Positions 36,125 to 44,365 of a DNA stretch of 64,000 nucleotides are shown here, piece by piece (position 1 is the first letter of the stretch; every line of letters starts with the position of its first letter). Under the pieces are notes generated by a model, which saw nothing but the letters and a program-made list of their open reading frames with translations, was not told where the DNA came from and did not search any database. The DNA comes from Comamonas halotolerans (GTDB taxonomy: Bacteria > Pseudomonadota > Gammaproteobacteria > Burkholderiales > Burkholderiaceae_C): the NCBI RefSeq assembly GCF_030162935.1, contig NZ_JASAUZ010000073.1:100852-164851 (forward strand), read 5' to 3'. The position numbers and the translations under genes are program-made.

Positions 36125-37117
36125 TTGTCTGATCCAAACAAGCCATCTACGGAAAATCCAGTTCCTCAAGCGATGCCGGAGTTGCGTCCTGTTGCGCATT
36201 TGGAGCGCAAGGCTGCGGCCTTGCTGTTGCTGACGATTGCTTTGATCGTAGGAGCGGCGGTGTACTTGCTCTATGCACGCGGTGCTTTCGAATCCACGCA
36301 GACACTGGTGCTGACATCCGATGACTCGGAAGGAGTGAGTGTGGGCATGGATATGACGTTTTCCGGATTTCCGATTGGTCGCGTTAGCAAATTGGAATTG
36401 GCTCCTGATGGCAATGTGCGCATCTTGGTGGCGGTGTCTAGCAAGGATGCCCACTGGCTGCGGGTATCGAGCGTTTTTACCTTGGTCAAAGGGATTGTCG
36501 GAGGCACCACCATCAAGGCTTACAGCGGAATGCTGGATGATCCACCGTTACCCGATGGAGCTGAGCGGCCGGTGCTGCGTGGTGATGCCACAGCTGAGAT
36601 CCCGCAAATCGTTGCCATGGCCAAAGACTTGCTCAACAACCTGAGCCTGATGACGGCACAGGATTCGGCACTGGGCAAATCTATGGATCAAATTCGCCAG
36701 CTCGGAGAAAAGCTCAATGGTGAAAGCGGTGCCATGGAGGTACTTTTGGGTAGTCCCGAGAATGCGCGCAAAACCGTTGAAATGCTTGATCGCGCCAATC
36801 AGTTGCTGGCGCGCATGGACAAAGTGGTGCAACGTGCAGATCAGCAGGTTTTTGATGCCAATGGAGTGATGCCGCAGGTGAAAGCGACGGTGGACACCCT
36901 CAATCAACTGCTCCAGGACACGCGCGGCAGCTTGAAAAAGTTGGATGCGGTATTGGTGAATGCGGAATCCATCAGTGCCAATGTGAATGATGCCAGTGCA
37001 GATGTCGGTCAGCTGCGCAATGAGGTGGAGAGCAATTTGCGAAAAATCGAAGATCTGCTTGCCGAGCTACAGCGCAAATGGCCATTTGCCAAAGAAGCAG
37101 AGGTGAAGTTGCCATGA
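36125..37117 (+). CDS. MlaD family MCE-domain lipid-binding protein
   Basis: The roughly 330-residue protein has one membrane helix (AALLLLTIALIVGAAVYLLY), an MCE domain (SEGVSVGMDMTFSGFPIGRV, WLRVSSVFTLVKGIVGGTTI) and a long C-terminal helical region with heptad character (DRANQLLARMDKVVQRADQQ onwards). MCE proteins form hexameric rings that carry lipids across the periplasm. The TTG at 36125 gives SDPNKPSTENP with GGAAAGG ten bases upstream; TTG at 36098 and ATG at 36173 are alternatives. It follows the permease closely and overlaps the lipoprotein gene by four bases. Confidence 0.88.
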   Translation: MSDPNKPSTENPVPQAMPELRPVAHLERKAAALLLLTIALIVGAAVYLLYARGAFESTQTLVLTSDDSEGVSVGMDMTFSGFPIGRVSKLELAPDGNVRILVAVSSKDAHWLRVSSVFTLVKGIVGGTTIKAYSGMLDDPPLPDGAERPVLRGDATAEIPQIVAMAKDLLNNLSLMTAQDSALGKSMDQIRQLGEKLNGESGAMEVLLGSPENARKTVEMLDRANQLLARMDKVVQRADQQVFDANGVMPQVKATVDTLNQLLQDTRGSLKKLDAVLVNAESISANVNDASADVGQLRNEVESNLRKIEDLLAELQRKWPFAKEAEVKLP

Positions 37118-37806
37118 AGACATTGCGTGCATATGCACTTGCAGGCGCGGCGCTTGCAGGGTTGCTCAGCGCTTGTGTCAGCAAGCCTCCGACACCCAGC
37201 TGGGAGCTTGAGGCGCATTCAGCGTCAGAGCGTGCGGTCAAGGCCTATTTCAAAGGACAGACACGTGTAGCCGAGGTGGAGTGGCAAAAAGCATTCAATG
37301 AAGTCGCCGCAACAGGCCAGCCCAGCGCCATGGCGCGCATGGCATTGCTGCAGTGTGCTGCACAGGTGTCGGCTTTGGAGGTAAGTGATTGCCCCCGTTA
37401 TCAGCGCTATGCCGCAGGAGCCGATGAAGCTGAGCAAGCCTATGCCCGGTATTTGAACCACCGGCACACCGCAGAGGACGTGCCCTTATTGCCGGCGGCT
37501 CAGCAGCAAGTGGCTGTGCAATTGCTATCGCAATCCCTGGCTATCACCTTGCCGGCAAGTGCGGAGCCTTTGTCGCAGCTTACTGCTGCGGGTGTTGCTT
37601 TGCGTGCAGGGGCGATCGATTTGCAAGGGGTGCGTGAGGCTGTACGAATTGCATCGGAGCAGGGATGGCGCAGAGCCGTGACAGCCTGGCTTCTGGTGGA
37701 AAAGCGCTGGGCACAAGAAGCAGGGGATGTGCAAGCCGCAGAGGCCTTGGAGCTGCGCTTGCAGGTGCTGCAAGAACAGGAAACGTCTAAAGCGTCGAAA
37801 AAATAG
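37114..37806 (+). CDS. Putative lipoprotein of the MCE operon
   Basis: The 230-residue protein begins with a lipoprotein signal ending LLSAC, so Cys21 would be lipidated. The mature part is largely helical and Ala/Gln-rich, resembling tetratricopeptide-type helical pairs (WQKAFNEVAATGQPSAMARM, EDVPLLPAAQQQVAVQLL). It does not look like the PqiC/ABC-auxiliary lipoprotein that usually ends such operons. The start is fixed by the ATGA overlap with the MCE gene. The function is unknown; a role at the outer membrane partner of the MCE system is inference. Confidence 0.8.
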   Translation: MKTLRAYALAGAALAGLLSACVSKPPTPSWELEAHSASERAVKAYFKGQTRVAEVEWQKAFNEVAATGQPSAMARMALLQCAAQVSALEVSDCPRYQRYAAGADEAEQAYARYLNHRHTAEDVPLLPAAQQQVAVQLLSQSLAITLPASAEPLSQLTAAGVALRAGAIDLQGVREAVRIASEQGWRRAVTAWLLVEKRWAQEAGDVQAAEALELRLQVLQEQETSKASKK

Positions 37807-37853
37807 TGGCCATATGCTGCCACCAGTCTTTGCTCAGCCGCGCATACAAAAAC

Positions 37854-37877
37854 AAAGGCCCCGAATTCGGAGCCTTT
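37854..37877. terminator. Bidirectional terminator between the MCE operon and the porin
   Basis: AAAGGC-CCCG pairs with CGGA-GCCTTT around AATT. It can serve both convergent transcripts. Confidence 0.75.
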
Positions 37878-37899
37878 GCTGGTGCAGCATGTGCAGGGA

Positions 37900-38952
37900 T
37901 CAGAAGCGGTGGCGCATACCTACAGCAACGCTGGTGCCTGACTTGTTCTCGGTGAAGCGACTGTCCTTGTCATACATGGCCGCAGCGTAGACATCGGTAC
38001 GCTTGGTCAGGAAATGGTCATAGCCAATAGTGCCTGTCTTGCGCTTGGATTCGCTGCCAGCAGCCCAGTCGGTTTTGGTCTGTGCATAGGCCACCTTGAT
38101 GGTGCCGGCCTTGCTCACTGGAACATCAAGGCCCAACGAGTAGGTCTTTTGCTCCAACGTCTTAACGCTGGCCGTATCTTTTTCGGACTCACCGTAGGTG
38201 GCGTACAGTTTGGCAGCACTGAAGCTATAGCTGCCGCCTAGCATCCAGTTGCTGTTTTTGGTGCCATCGGCGTAACTGGGGCTGGGATTGTTCAGCAGAT
38301 CAGCGGCTTCGTAGAACGCTGTCAGCGACAGAGGTCCATTGAAGTACAGCACGTTCAAGCCGACATTGTTGGCGCTGCTTTTGTCCGCTTGCTCACCAAA
38401 TTGGTAGTGCAAATTGGCCGAGACACCTCCGAAAGAAGGCGTGGAGTAGGTGATCTGATTGCTCCAGCCGGTATCAGACACAGTGGTCTTGTAAGCCGAC
38501 GAACTGCTCATATTCGCATGCAGCACCAAAGGTGAAATAGTGAAGGAATCACCAAAGGGGTTGAACAAAATGGTGGGCAGGAAGTTGGGAGCCATGGAAC
38601 GCCCCAGCTTCAACGTACCGAAGCCACCGGACAGCGATACATTCGCATCACGGGCAAAGAATGTTTCGCCAAATGCCTGGTCGAAACGGCCAGGCGTGCC
38701 GGTGTCGGCGCGGAAAAAGGCACCCAGTGTGAAACCGGCCTTCATGCCATTGCCCAGGTCTTCAGTGCCGTTGATGCCCCACCAGGACGTGGTCATACCG
38801 CCGGAGCCGACTTGGCTGGTGCGCTCATTGCCCGCCAGCTTCATTGAGCCTGCATACATGTCAACCAGGCCGGACAACTGCACATTGCTTTGCGCCTGTG
38901 CTGCACCCAGGCACGCCAAGGCGGCGCCAAAAGCGATCAGAGTTTTTTTCAC
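37900..38952 (-). CDS. Gram-negative general porin
   Basis: The 350-residue outer-membrane protein has a signal peptide (KKTLIAFGAALACLGAAQAQ), a beta-barrel opening SNVQLSGLVDMYAGS, the betaproteobacterial porin segment GGFGTLKLGRS and a terminal phenylalanine (VAVGMRHRF) required for assembly. It forms a trimeric diffusion channel. The GTG at 38952 is chosen because it begins the signal peptide and GAGGGGA lies upstream; the longer frame from 38991 adds 13 residues. It is a single gene. Confidence 0.93.
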   Translation of the reverse strand: MKKTLIAFGAALACLGAAQAQSNVQLSGLVDMYAGSMKLAGNERTSQVGSGGMTTSWWGINGTEDLGNGMKAGFTLGAFFRADTGTPGRFDQAFGETFFARDANVSLSGGFGTLKLGRSMAPNFLPTILFNPFGDSFTISPLVLHANMSSSSAYKTTVSDTGWSNQITYSTPSFGGVSANLHYQFGEQADKSSANNVGLNVLYFNGPLSLTAFYEAADLLNNPSPSYADGTKNSNWMLGGSYSFSAAKLYATYGESEKDTASVKTLEQKTYSLGLDVPVSKAGTIKVAYAQTKTDWAAGSESKRKTGTIGYDHFLTKRTDVYAAAMYDKDSRFTENKSGTSVAVGMRHRF

Positions 38953-39114
38953 GGGGGATCCCCTCAAAAGGTCAATTAAAACTTGTGCCAAATCGCATGC
39001 CCACTTTCAGTGCATTGCAGCAATGCTGGGCCTGCTTTTGTATACAAAGCATAAGTTGTGCCAAGTTGTTTCAGCGCTGTGGTAACTACTTGGGCTTCGA
39101 GGGGAAGAGTTGGC

Positions 39115-39282
39115 TTAGAACATGTTTGCGATTCCTCGCGCCATGACTGTGGCTAATGCTGGATGAGATGTTCGCCGCAGGTGCGTAGCAAGGCGCATGC
39201 CTTGCAAGCTGAGAGCCATCGCTTTAACTCATCCCGGCTGCGCTCCAACGTGACAGCGTAGAGATCGTAAACAGATTCTTAG
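39115..39282. mobile_element. MITE-like element flanked by TTAG direct repeats
   Basis: About 160 bases lie between two TTAG copies (39115-39118 and 39279-39282). The ends are imperfect inverted repeats: GAACATGTTTGCGAT from the left and GAATCTGTTTACGAT read inward from the right. This is the pattern of a small non-autonomous transposon; a TTAG duplication fits the YTAR target of IS5-type elements. No transposase is inside, though one frame (DLYAVTLERSRDELKRWL) reads through part of it. The right TTAG includes the thiE stop codon. Confidence 0.55.
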
Positions 39283-40190
39283 GTCTGCATGCAGGCAAGC
39301 AGATGTGCAGCGGCTGCTTCAGGATCTTCTGCATTGACCAAGGCACGTACCACGGCAATGGAGCCCACACCCGTAGCCAGAATTTCAGGAAACTGTGTGG
39401 CGGAGATGCCGCCAATGGCGACCAGTGGGTACTGCTGCATTAGGCGTACATAGGCCTGCAGACGTGCCAGACCTTGCGGCGCCGTAGCCATTTTCTTGAG
39501 AGTGGTTGGAAAGACGGCTCCCAAGGCAATATAGCTTGGTTGTACAGCATGGGCTCGCACCATTTCTGCATATCCGTGCGTGCTGATGCCCAGGCGCAGA
39601 CCGCTGGCGCGGATTGCATCCAGCTGCGGGCCTTCGAGCGCGTCAAGGTCTTCCTGTCCCACATGAATGCCGTAGGCACCAGCTTCAATCGCTTGTTGCC
39701 AATGGTCGTTGATGAACAGCCGCGCTGGTGTTCCCTTCACAGCCTCGACTGCAGCAGCAATTTCCTGGCGAATAGCCGCTTGGTCTTCGCTTTTGAAGCG
39801 CAGTTGCACTGTGGGTACGCCAGCATGAGCCATGCGGCCCACCCATTCGGCAGTGGGAAGCACGCCATACAGGCCGAGATGGCGTGGACAACCGGGGAAT
39901 GCCTGCTCAGGGCTGGCTCCAGCCAGGCCGAAATCTTGCGGATCGTCGGGCCAGTGCGTTGCGTCAAAGTGGTTGCAGCGTTCGGTCTGGCTCTGCCATG
40001 CTTGGGCAAGACATTCAGCATCCACGGCAATAAAGCCTAGGCGGCTGCAAGCTTGCAGTGCCGCAAGATAGGCTGGTTCGTTGCGCAGTGCGGGCGGTGT
40101 TGGTTGTGCAGGCAGGCCAGCACTGGCAAATGTGGCACTGTGATGGTGGCAGATTGCATCTGCCAAGGATTGGATTTCGCTAGCGAGCAT
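39279..40190 (-). CDS. thiE: Thiamine-phosphate synthase with N-terminal extension
   Basis: The 303-residue protein couples HMP-diphosphate to thiazole phosphate. The TIM-barrel ThiE core occupies about 105-303, with VPTVQLRFKSEDQAAIRQE, ARLFINDHWQQAIEAGAYGI, HVGQEDLD, LGISTHGYAEM and VAIGGIS. About 100 residues precede the core and have no motif I recognise; ThiE usually has about 210 residues. The gene starts eight bases after thiG and ends the thiO-thiS-thiG-thiE operon. A MITE-like element abuts its stop codon. Confidence 0.9.
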   Translation of the reverse strand: MLASEIQSLADAICHHHSATFASAGLPAQPTPPALRNEPAYLAALQACSRLGFIAVDAECLAQAWQSQTERCNHFDATHWPDDPQDFGLAGASPEQAFPGCPRHLGLYGVLPTAEWVGRMAHAGVPTVQLRFKSEDQAAIRQEIAAAVEAVKGTPARLFINDHWQQAIEAGAYGIHVGQEDLDALEGPQLDAIRASGLRLGISTHGYAEMVRAHAVQPSYIALGAVFPTTLKKMATAPQGLARLQAYVRLMQQYPLVAIGGISATQFPEILATGVGSIAVVRALVNAEDPEAAAAHLLACMQT

Positions 40191-40198
40191 GGTTTTGC

Positions 40199-41005
40199 TT
40201 ATTCATGGTGCCAGAATGGCGTGCCCAGCACGGGGGTGCTGGGTTGGGCGGCAGTTTGCTCGGCCATGGCTCCAGCCAGATAGCCATCACGGCCAGCCTG
40301 TACTGCATCGGCAAAAGCGCCCGCCATGCGCACTGGGTCCTCAGACAGCGCAACAGCGGTATTGAGCAACACGGCGTCAAAACCCCATTCCATGACCGTG
40401 CAGGCATGCGATGGTCGGCCCAGGCCAGCATCCACGATCAGCGGCACGTCCAGACGTTCGCGCAGGGTCTGCATGGCATAGGGGTTGGCAGGGCCACGGC
40501 CGGTGCCGATGGGCGCGGCCCAGGGCATGACAGCCTGGCAGCCCACATCCACCAGACGCTGGCACAGAACCAGGTCTTCGGTGCAGTAGGGCAGAACCTG
40601 AAAGCCGTCCTTGATCAGGATGGATGCAGCCTCCACCAGGTTCAGCGTGTCGGGCTGCAGCGTGTAGTCGTCGCCAATCAACTCCAGCTTGATCCAGGGT
40701 GTTTCAAACACTTCACGGGCCATCTGTGCGGTGGTCACAGCTTCCTGAATGGTCATGCAGCCGGCTGTGTTGGGTAGTACTGGCACATTCAGCTTGCGCA
40801 GCAGCTCCCAGAAGCTGGCACCGGTTTCCGCGGCGTTGCTTCCCTGGCGGCGCAGCGACGCAGTCACCATGGCGGGCCTGGCCCGGGAGACTGCAGACTC
40901 CAACACAGCTGGTGATGGATAACGTGAGGTTCCCAGCAACAGGCGGCTTTGGAAGGTTTGGCCGTACAGCACGAGGCTGTCATTGGCAGATGTGTTTTCG
41001 CTCAT
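40199..41005 (-). CDS. thiG: Thiazole synthase
   Basis: The 268-residue barrel protein makes the thiazole ring from deoxyxylulose phosphate, dehydroglycine and ThiS thiocarboxylate. Signature segments are [32 protein letters not shown] with the Schiff-base lysine, and [16 protein letters not shown] for phosphate binding. It lies between thiS and thiE in the riboswitch-controlled operon. ThiO upstream supplies the imine. Length is normal. Confidence 0.96.
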   Translation of the reverse strand: MSENTSANDSLVLYGQTFQSRLLLGTSRYPSPAVLESAVSRARPAMVTASLRRQGSNAAETGASFWELLRKLNVPVLPNTAGCMTIQEAVTTAQMAREVFETPWIKLELIGDDYTLQPDTLNLVEAASILIKDGFQVLPYCTEDLVLCQRLVDVGCQAVMPWAAPIGTGRGPANPYAMQTLRERLDVPLIVDAGLGRPSHACTVMEWGFDAVLLNTAVALSEDPVRMAGAFADAVQAGRDGYLAGAMAEQTAAQPSTPVLGTPFWHHE

Positions 41006-41076
41006 AACTCTTACTCGGGTGGGCTGCTGTGGCTGGCAGTGCCAGGGCCTGAAGCAGATAGTGTGTGCAGTGGTAC

Positions 41077-41274
41077 TCAGCCACCAGTGACCGGGGAGAT
41101 GATTTCGAGGCGGTCACCTTCAGCAAGCACATGCGTGGCGTGGCGTGATTTGGGCACAAATTCAGTGTTCACTGCGACCGCAAATGGAGGCTTGGCCTGC
41201 CATTGCGTCACGGCGTCAGCCACAGTGGCATTGGCAGCAAGTTCCACAGGTTGTTGGTTGATGGTGATGTTCAT
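41077..41274 (-). CDS. thiS: Sulfur carrier protein ThiS
   Basis: The 65-residue ubiquitin-like protein ends in VTGG, the Gly-Gly tail that is adenylated and turned into a thiocarboxylate. The start is [18 protein letters not shown]. It lies 58 bases after thiO and 71 before thiG. No thiF is nearby, so activation presumably uses a protein encoded elsewhere. Confidence 0.95.
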   Translation of the reverse strand: MNITINQQPVELAANATVADAVTQWQAKPPFAVAVNTEFVPKSRHATHVLAEGDRLEIISPVTGG

Positions 41275-41332
41275 GGTGCGAGGACAGGGAAACGGGGGAC
41301 AAGACCCAAACCCTGTGTCAATCAGTTAACAG

Positions 41333-42436
41333 TTAGGCGTTGGCGTTGCTGTGCACGGCCACATCAAATGAGGTAGCCAGTTCCGAGCTTCCGGTGCGCA
41401 GGATTTGCAATGTCACGTCCAGCATGGCTGGCGAGATCATGTAACCATGTCGGTACAGACCATTGACTTGCAAGACGCGCTCGTCAAGCCAGCGCAAGGC
41501 AGGCAGATTGTCGGGCAATGTAGGGCGGCATTGGGTGGCAATTTCCAGAATGCGGGCCTCTGCAAAACCCGAGTGCACGGTATATAGCGCACTGAGTAAC
41601 TCCATGACAGAGCGCAAGCTGGCGGGCCCCATGTCGTCGGACTCGATTTCAGTAGCGCCAATCACAAAGATGTGATTTTCTTTGGGAGCGATATACAGCG
41701 GATACCGTGGATGCACCAAGCGCGTAGGGCGCTGCAATGTGACTTCTGGCGCGTGCACGCGCACCACTTCGCCGCGAATGCCGCGCAGGTCTTTCCATTG
41801 GGTGCGGGCACCCAGGCCACGGCAATCCACGACCAAATCTGGCTGGCCGCTGGCGCCGGGTGTGAAATCGGTGGTTTCGCGGGGACTGTGCCAGTGCAAG
41901 CCAACGCCCAGACGTGTGAGCGTGGTCTCCAGCGCTGCCAGCAATTGGCGATTGTCCAGTTGGCCTTCGCGGGGCAGGTAGACACCCTGGTTGAAGCGTC
42001 CTTGCAATGCTGGCTCTACCTGACGGAGGCGATCGGCGCCCAGTGCTTCCAAGGCGGGCAGGCTGGGGTTGATGCGTCGATTTTTTTCAAACAGTCCGCA
42101 CAGGCGGTTGGCATCAGCGGTGTCTTGACGGTGCCATACCACCAGCGTGCCGTTTTGCTGAAAGAACACATGCTCATCCAGATGGGCAATCAGCTCTGGC
42201 CAGCGCGTCAGACCGTATTGGCCCATACGCACCACGCCAGGCTCGGTGATGGCAGACTCGGCCAGCGGTGCCAGCATGGCAGCTGCCACACGGGCTGCAG
42301 CACCATCTGCCTGTGGTCCTTTGGCTTCGAAAACTTCCACGCGATGTCCTTCACGCGCAAGCTCCAAAGCCAGTAAACGGCCCATCAAGCCAGCGCCCAG
42401 AATGGCAATGTGTGAAGGTGCGGTGAGAGCGATCAT
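41333..42436 (-). CDS. thiO: Glycine oxidase ThiO (FAD-dependent)
   Basis: The 367-residue flavoenzyme oxidises glycine to the imine used by ThiG. It has a Rossmann FAD-binding start (IAILGAGLMGRLLALELARE), the motif VVDCRGLGARTQW, and the C-terminal LPALRWLDERVLQVNGLYRH with GYMISPAM. The ATG at 42436 is used. A much longer open frame to 43126 crosses the TPP riboswitch and thiD and is not credible. First gene of thiOSGE. Confidence 0.93.
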   Translation of the reverse strand: MIALTAPSHIAILGAGLMGRLLALELAREGHRVEVFEAKGPQADGAAARVAAAMLAPLAESAITEPGVVRMGQYGLTRWPELIAHLDEHVFFQQNGTLVVWHRQDTADANRLCGLFEKNRRINPSLPALEALGADRLRQVEPALQGRFNQGVYLPREGQLDNRQLLAALETTLTRLGVGLHWHSPRETTDFTPGASGQPDLVVDCRGLGARTQWKDLRGIRGEVVRVHAPEVTLQRPTRLVHPRYPLYIAPKENHIFVIGATEIESDDMGPASLRSVMELLSALYTVHSGFAEARILEIATQCRPTLPDNLPALRWLDERVLQVNGLYRHGYMISPAMLDVTLQILRTGSSELATSFDVAVHSNANA

Positions 42437-42518
42437 GGTCAGTATTTCGTCCGTTTGTAAGTGTCGCCGATGGACAAAACGGGCATCACAGCCTGTGACA
42501 AGCTGCCGCTCTGGTGAA

Positions 42519-42636
42519 ACTCCCCACGCCAGCATGATCTGGATCGGGTAGCGGGGCACACATGACTGTGGTGGTTGCCCCAGGGTTTTTCTCAGCCGCA
42601 CGCTGCGCAGTGAAGGCACTGCCAGCGGGACACCCC
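42519..42636 (-). promoter_or_regulatory. TPP riboswitch upstream of thiO (extended P3)
   Basis: The minus strand contains, in order, AGGGGTG (42636-42630), GGCTGAGA, ACCC, then a G+C-rich hairpin insert (GGGGCA with TGCCCC) and the core ACCCGATCCAGATCATGCTG plus GCG and GGGGA. These are the conserved THI-box elements. It ends about 83 bases before the thiO ATG. TPP binding would switch off thiOSGE expression. Confidence 0.82.
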
Positions 42637-42727
42637 TGTTTCGTCCGCAAGCCACAATTACAGCATAGCGGGGACAACAGTGGTGCCAACATGTGAACAA
42701 GCCTTGGCTTGGGTCATAATTTTTGCC

Positions 42728-43606
42728 ATGACTATGCAACAACTGCCCCGATGCAGTGCCACATCTTCCTTGCCGCGCTATGCGCGCGTGCTTTCCATTG
42801 CCGGCTCTGACAGCGGCGGTGGTGCAGGTATTCAGGCAGACCTGAAAACGTTCAGTGCACTTGGCTGTTATGGCATGACCGCCATTACGGCGATTACGGC
42901 CCAGAACACTTTGGGTGTTAGAGGTATTCACGGCATACCAGCCGATATGCTCAAAGCGCAGATTGATGCCGTTGTTCAGGACATCGGTGTGGATGCCGTC
43001 AAGATCGGCATGCTGCATGCACCAGACGTAGTGCAGGTGGTGGCACAGGCGATTCGTGAATACGGGATTGGACACGTGGTGCTGGACCCGGTGATGGTGG
43101 CTACCAGTGGTGACAAGCTCATTCACGACGAAACAGTCGATGTGCTGGTGCGCGAGCTATTTCCGCTGGCTTCGGTCATCACGCCGAACCTAGATGAGGC
43201 CGGTTGGTTGATTGGGCGCAAAATTGTCAATGTCTCAGAGATGGAGCCTGCTGTGCAAGCGTTGCTCAAGATGGGGGCGCAGCGCGTGTTGCTCAAAGGT
43301 GGACATTTGCCTGGTGACTGGGTGGTGGACTTGCTTGCGGGGAAAGATGGTTTGCGCAAGGAGCTGGGTTCCCAACGGATTCAAACGCACAACGGCCATG
43401 GCACAGGGTGTACGCTGTCGTCTGCGATTGCTGCGCATCTGGCCCTGGGCTTCGATCTGGAGGCAGCCGTGGAGAGCGCGCGAACCTATATCTTGGGAGC
43501 CATTGCTTCCGGTGCACAAGTGCACACAGGGCATGGGCACGGGCCTTTGAATCATGGTTTTGCACCACTGGCACAGGTCATTCTCACCAACGAAGTCATG
43601 CAGTAA
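42728..43606 (+). CDS. thiD: Hydroxymethylpyrimidine / phosphomethylpyrimidine kinase
   Basis: The 292-residue ribokinase-fold enzyme phosphorylates HMP and HMP phosphate. Hallmarks are VLSIAGSDSGGGAGIQADLK, MTAITAITAQNTLGV, VLDPVMVATSG, TPNLDEAGWLIG and the HNGHGTGCTLSSAIAA anion hole near the C-terminus. It is divergent from the thiOSGE operon, with only the riboswitch region between. The ATG at 42728 or 42734 could be used. A strong terminator follows. Confidence 0.94.
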   Translation: MTMQQLPRCSATSSLPRYARVLSIAGSDSGGGAGIQADLKTFSALGCYGMTAITAITAQNTLGVRGIHGIPADMLKAQIDAVVQDIGVDAVKIGMLHAPDVVQVVAQAIREYGIGHVVLDPVMVATSGDKLIHDETVDVLVRELFPLASVITPNLDEAGWLIGRKIVNVSEMEPAVQALLKMGAQRVLLKGGHLPGDWVVDLLAGKDGLRKELGSQRIQTHNGHGTGCTLSSAIAAHLALGFDLEAAVESARTYILGAIASGAQVHTGHGHGPLNHGFAPLAQVILTNEVMQ

Positions 43607-43626
43607 TTGGGCTACTGTCAGAAAGC

Positions 43627-43652
43627 AAAAAAGCGCCTTCAGGCGCTTTTTT
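43627..43652. terminator. Bidirectional terminator after thiD
   Basis: AAAAAAGCGCC pairs with GGCGCTTTTTT around TTCA. It serves thiD and the convergent SH3 gene. Confidence 0.92.
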
Positions 43653-43671
43653 GTTGATGAATAAGGGCTAT

Positions 43672-44196
43672 TTACCAACCCCAGGCCAGTTGTTCCAGCA
43701 GCCAGCCCTCCATGCCATCAGGGGTCTTGACCTTGGCCCAGCCGTTCTTCTTTTCCAGCGTCTGGAGGATGTCGTACTTGCTCAGTTTGGTCACCACACT
43801 GTGGTTCGTTCCTGGGCCAGAGCGCAGATTGACGTTGTTGCTCTTCACCAGAAAATGTGGCTGTGTCGATGTAAGTGGTTTATGCACCCAGCCCAGAGGA
43901 CCTTCAAAATCCTTGACCTGTACCCAGTCATCTTGTCGAGATACCACCTGCACGGGGTAGCCGTTGATCAGCTCCCAGGCAATGACAGCCTGGGTGGATG
44001 GCTTTGCTCGGACGTTGACTGTATTGCCCTTGATGCTCAGAAACTCTTGTGCATGAGCCAATGTAGCTGTGCAGACAAATGCACCTGTGAACAAAAGGGC
44101 AGCAAAGCCGCCACGACGTAGGTGGCGAGAGAAGTGATGGGCATAAGCGGACAACACGCGGCGATAACTCCTGTGAATGAATGTGAGGGCACTCAC
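43672..44196 (-). CDS. Exported protein with two bacterial SH3 domains
   Basis: The 174-residue protein begins with a positively charged n-region and a signal peptide ending TLAHAQ. Two SH3b-type repeats follow: about 52-110 (NTVNVRAKPSTQAVIAWELI, DDWVQVKDFEGPLGWVHK) and about 118-174 (NNVNLRSGPGTNHSVVTKL, GWAKVKTPDGMEGWLLEQLA). Such domains often bind cell-wall peptides. The 44196 start is GTG. It stands alone, with thiD convergent and cytX upstream on the same strand. Exact role unknown. Confidence 0.85.
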   Translation of the reverse strand: MSALTFIHRSYRRVLSAYAHHFSRHLRRGGFAALLFTGAFVCTATLAHAQEFLSIKGNTVNVRAKPSTQAVIAWELINGYPVQVVSRQDDWVQVKDFEGPLGWVHKPLTSTQPHFLVKSNNVNLRSGPGTNHSVVTKLSKYDILQTLEKKNGWAKVKTPDGMEGWLLEQLAWGW

Positions 44197-44365
44197 ATGA
44201 AAAACGCAGTGCCAACAAAGGGCTGCATCATGCCTGGGTTAAACCGTGGGCTACGGTCTAAGCCCGCAAAACAATGAATCAAACCCCGACATTTTTGCGT
44301 TGTGAGCGATATTAGTCACCGATACGAGTTGGCACAACTTACACCCCTCAGAGTATTGATCTGTC

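Noticed and set aside
42437..43126. N-terminal extension of thiO by 230 codons
   Set aside because: It would read through the TPP riboswitch and antisense to thiD; the FAD-binding start follows the ATG at 42436.
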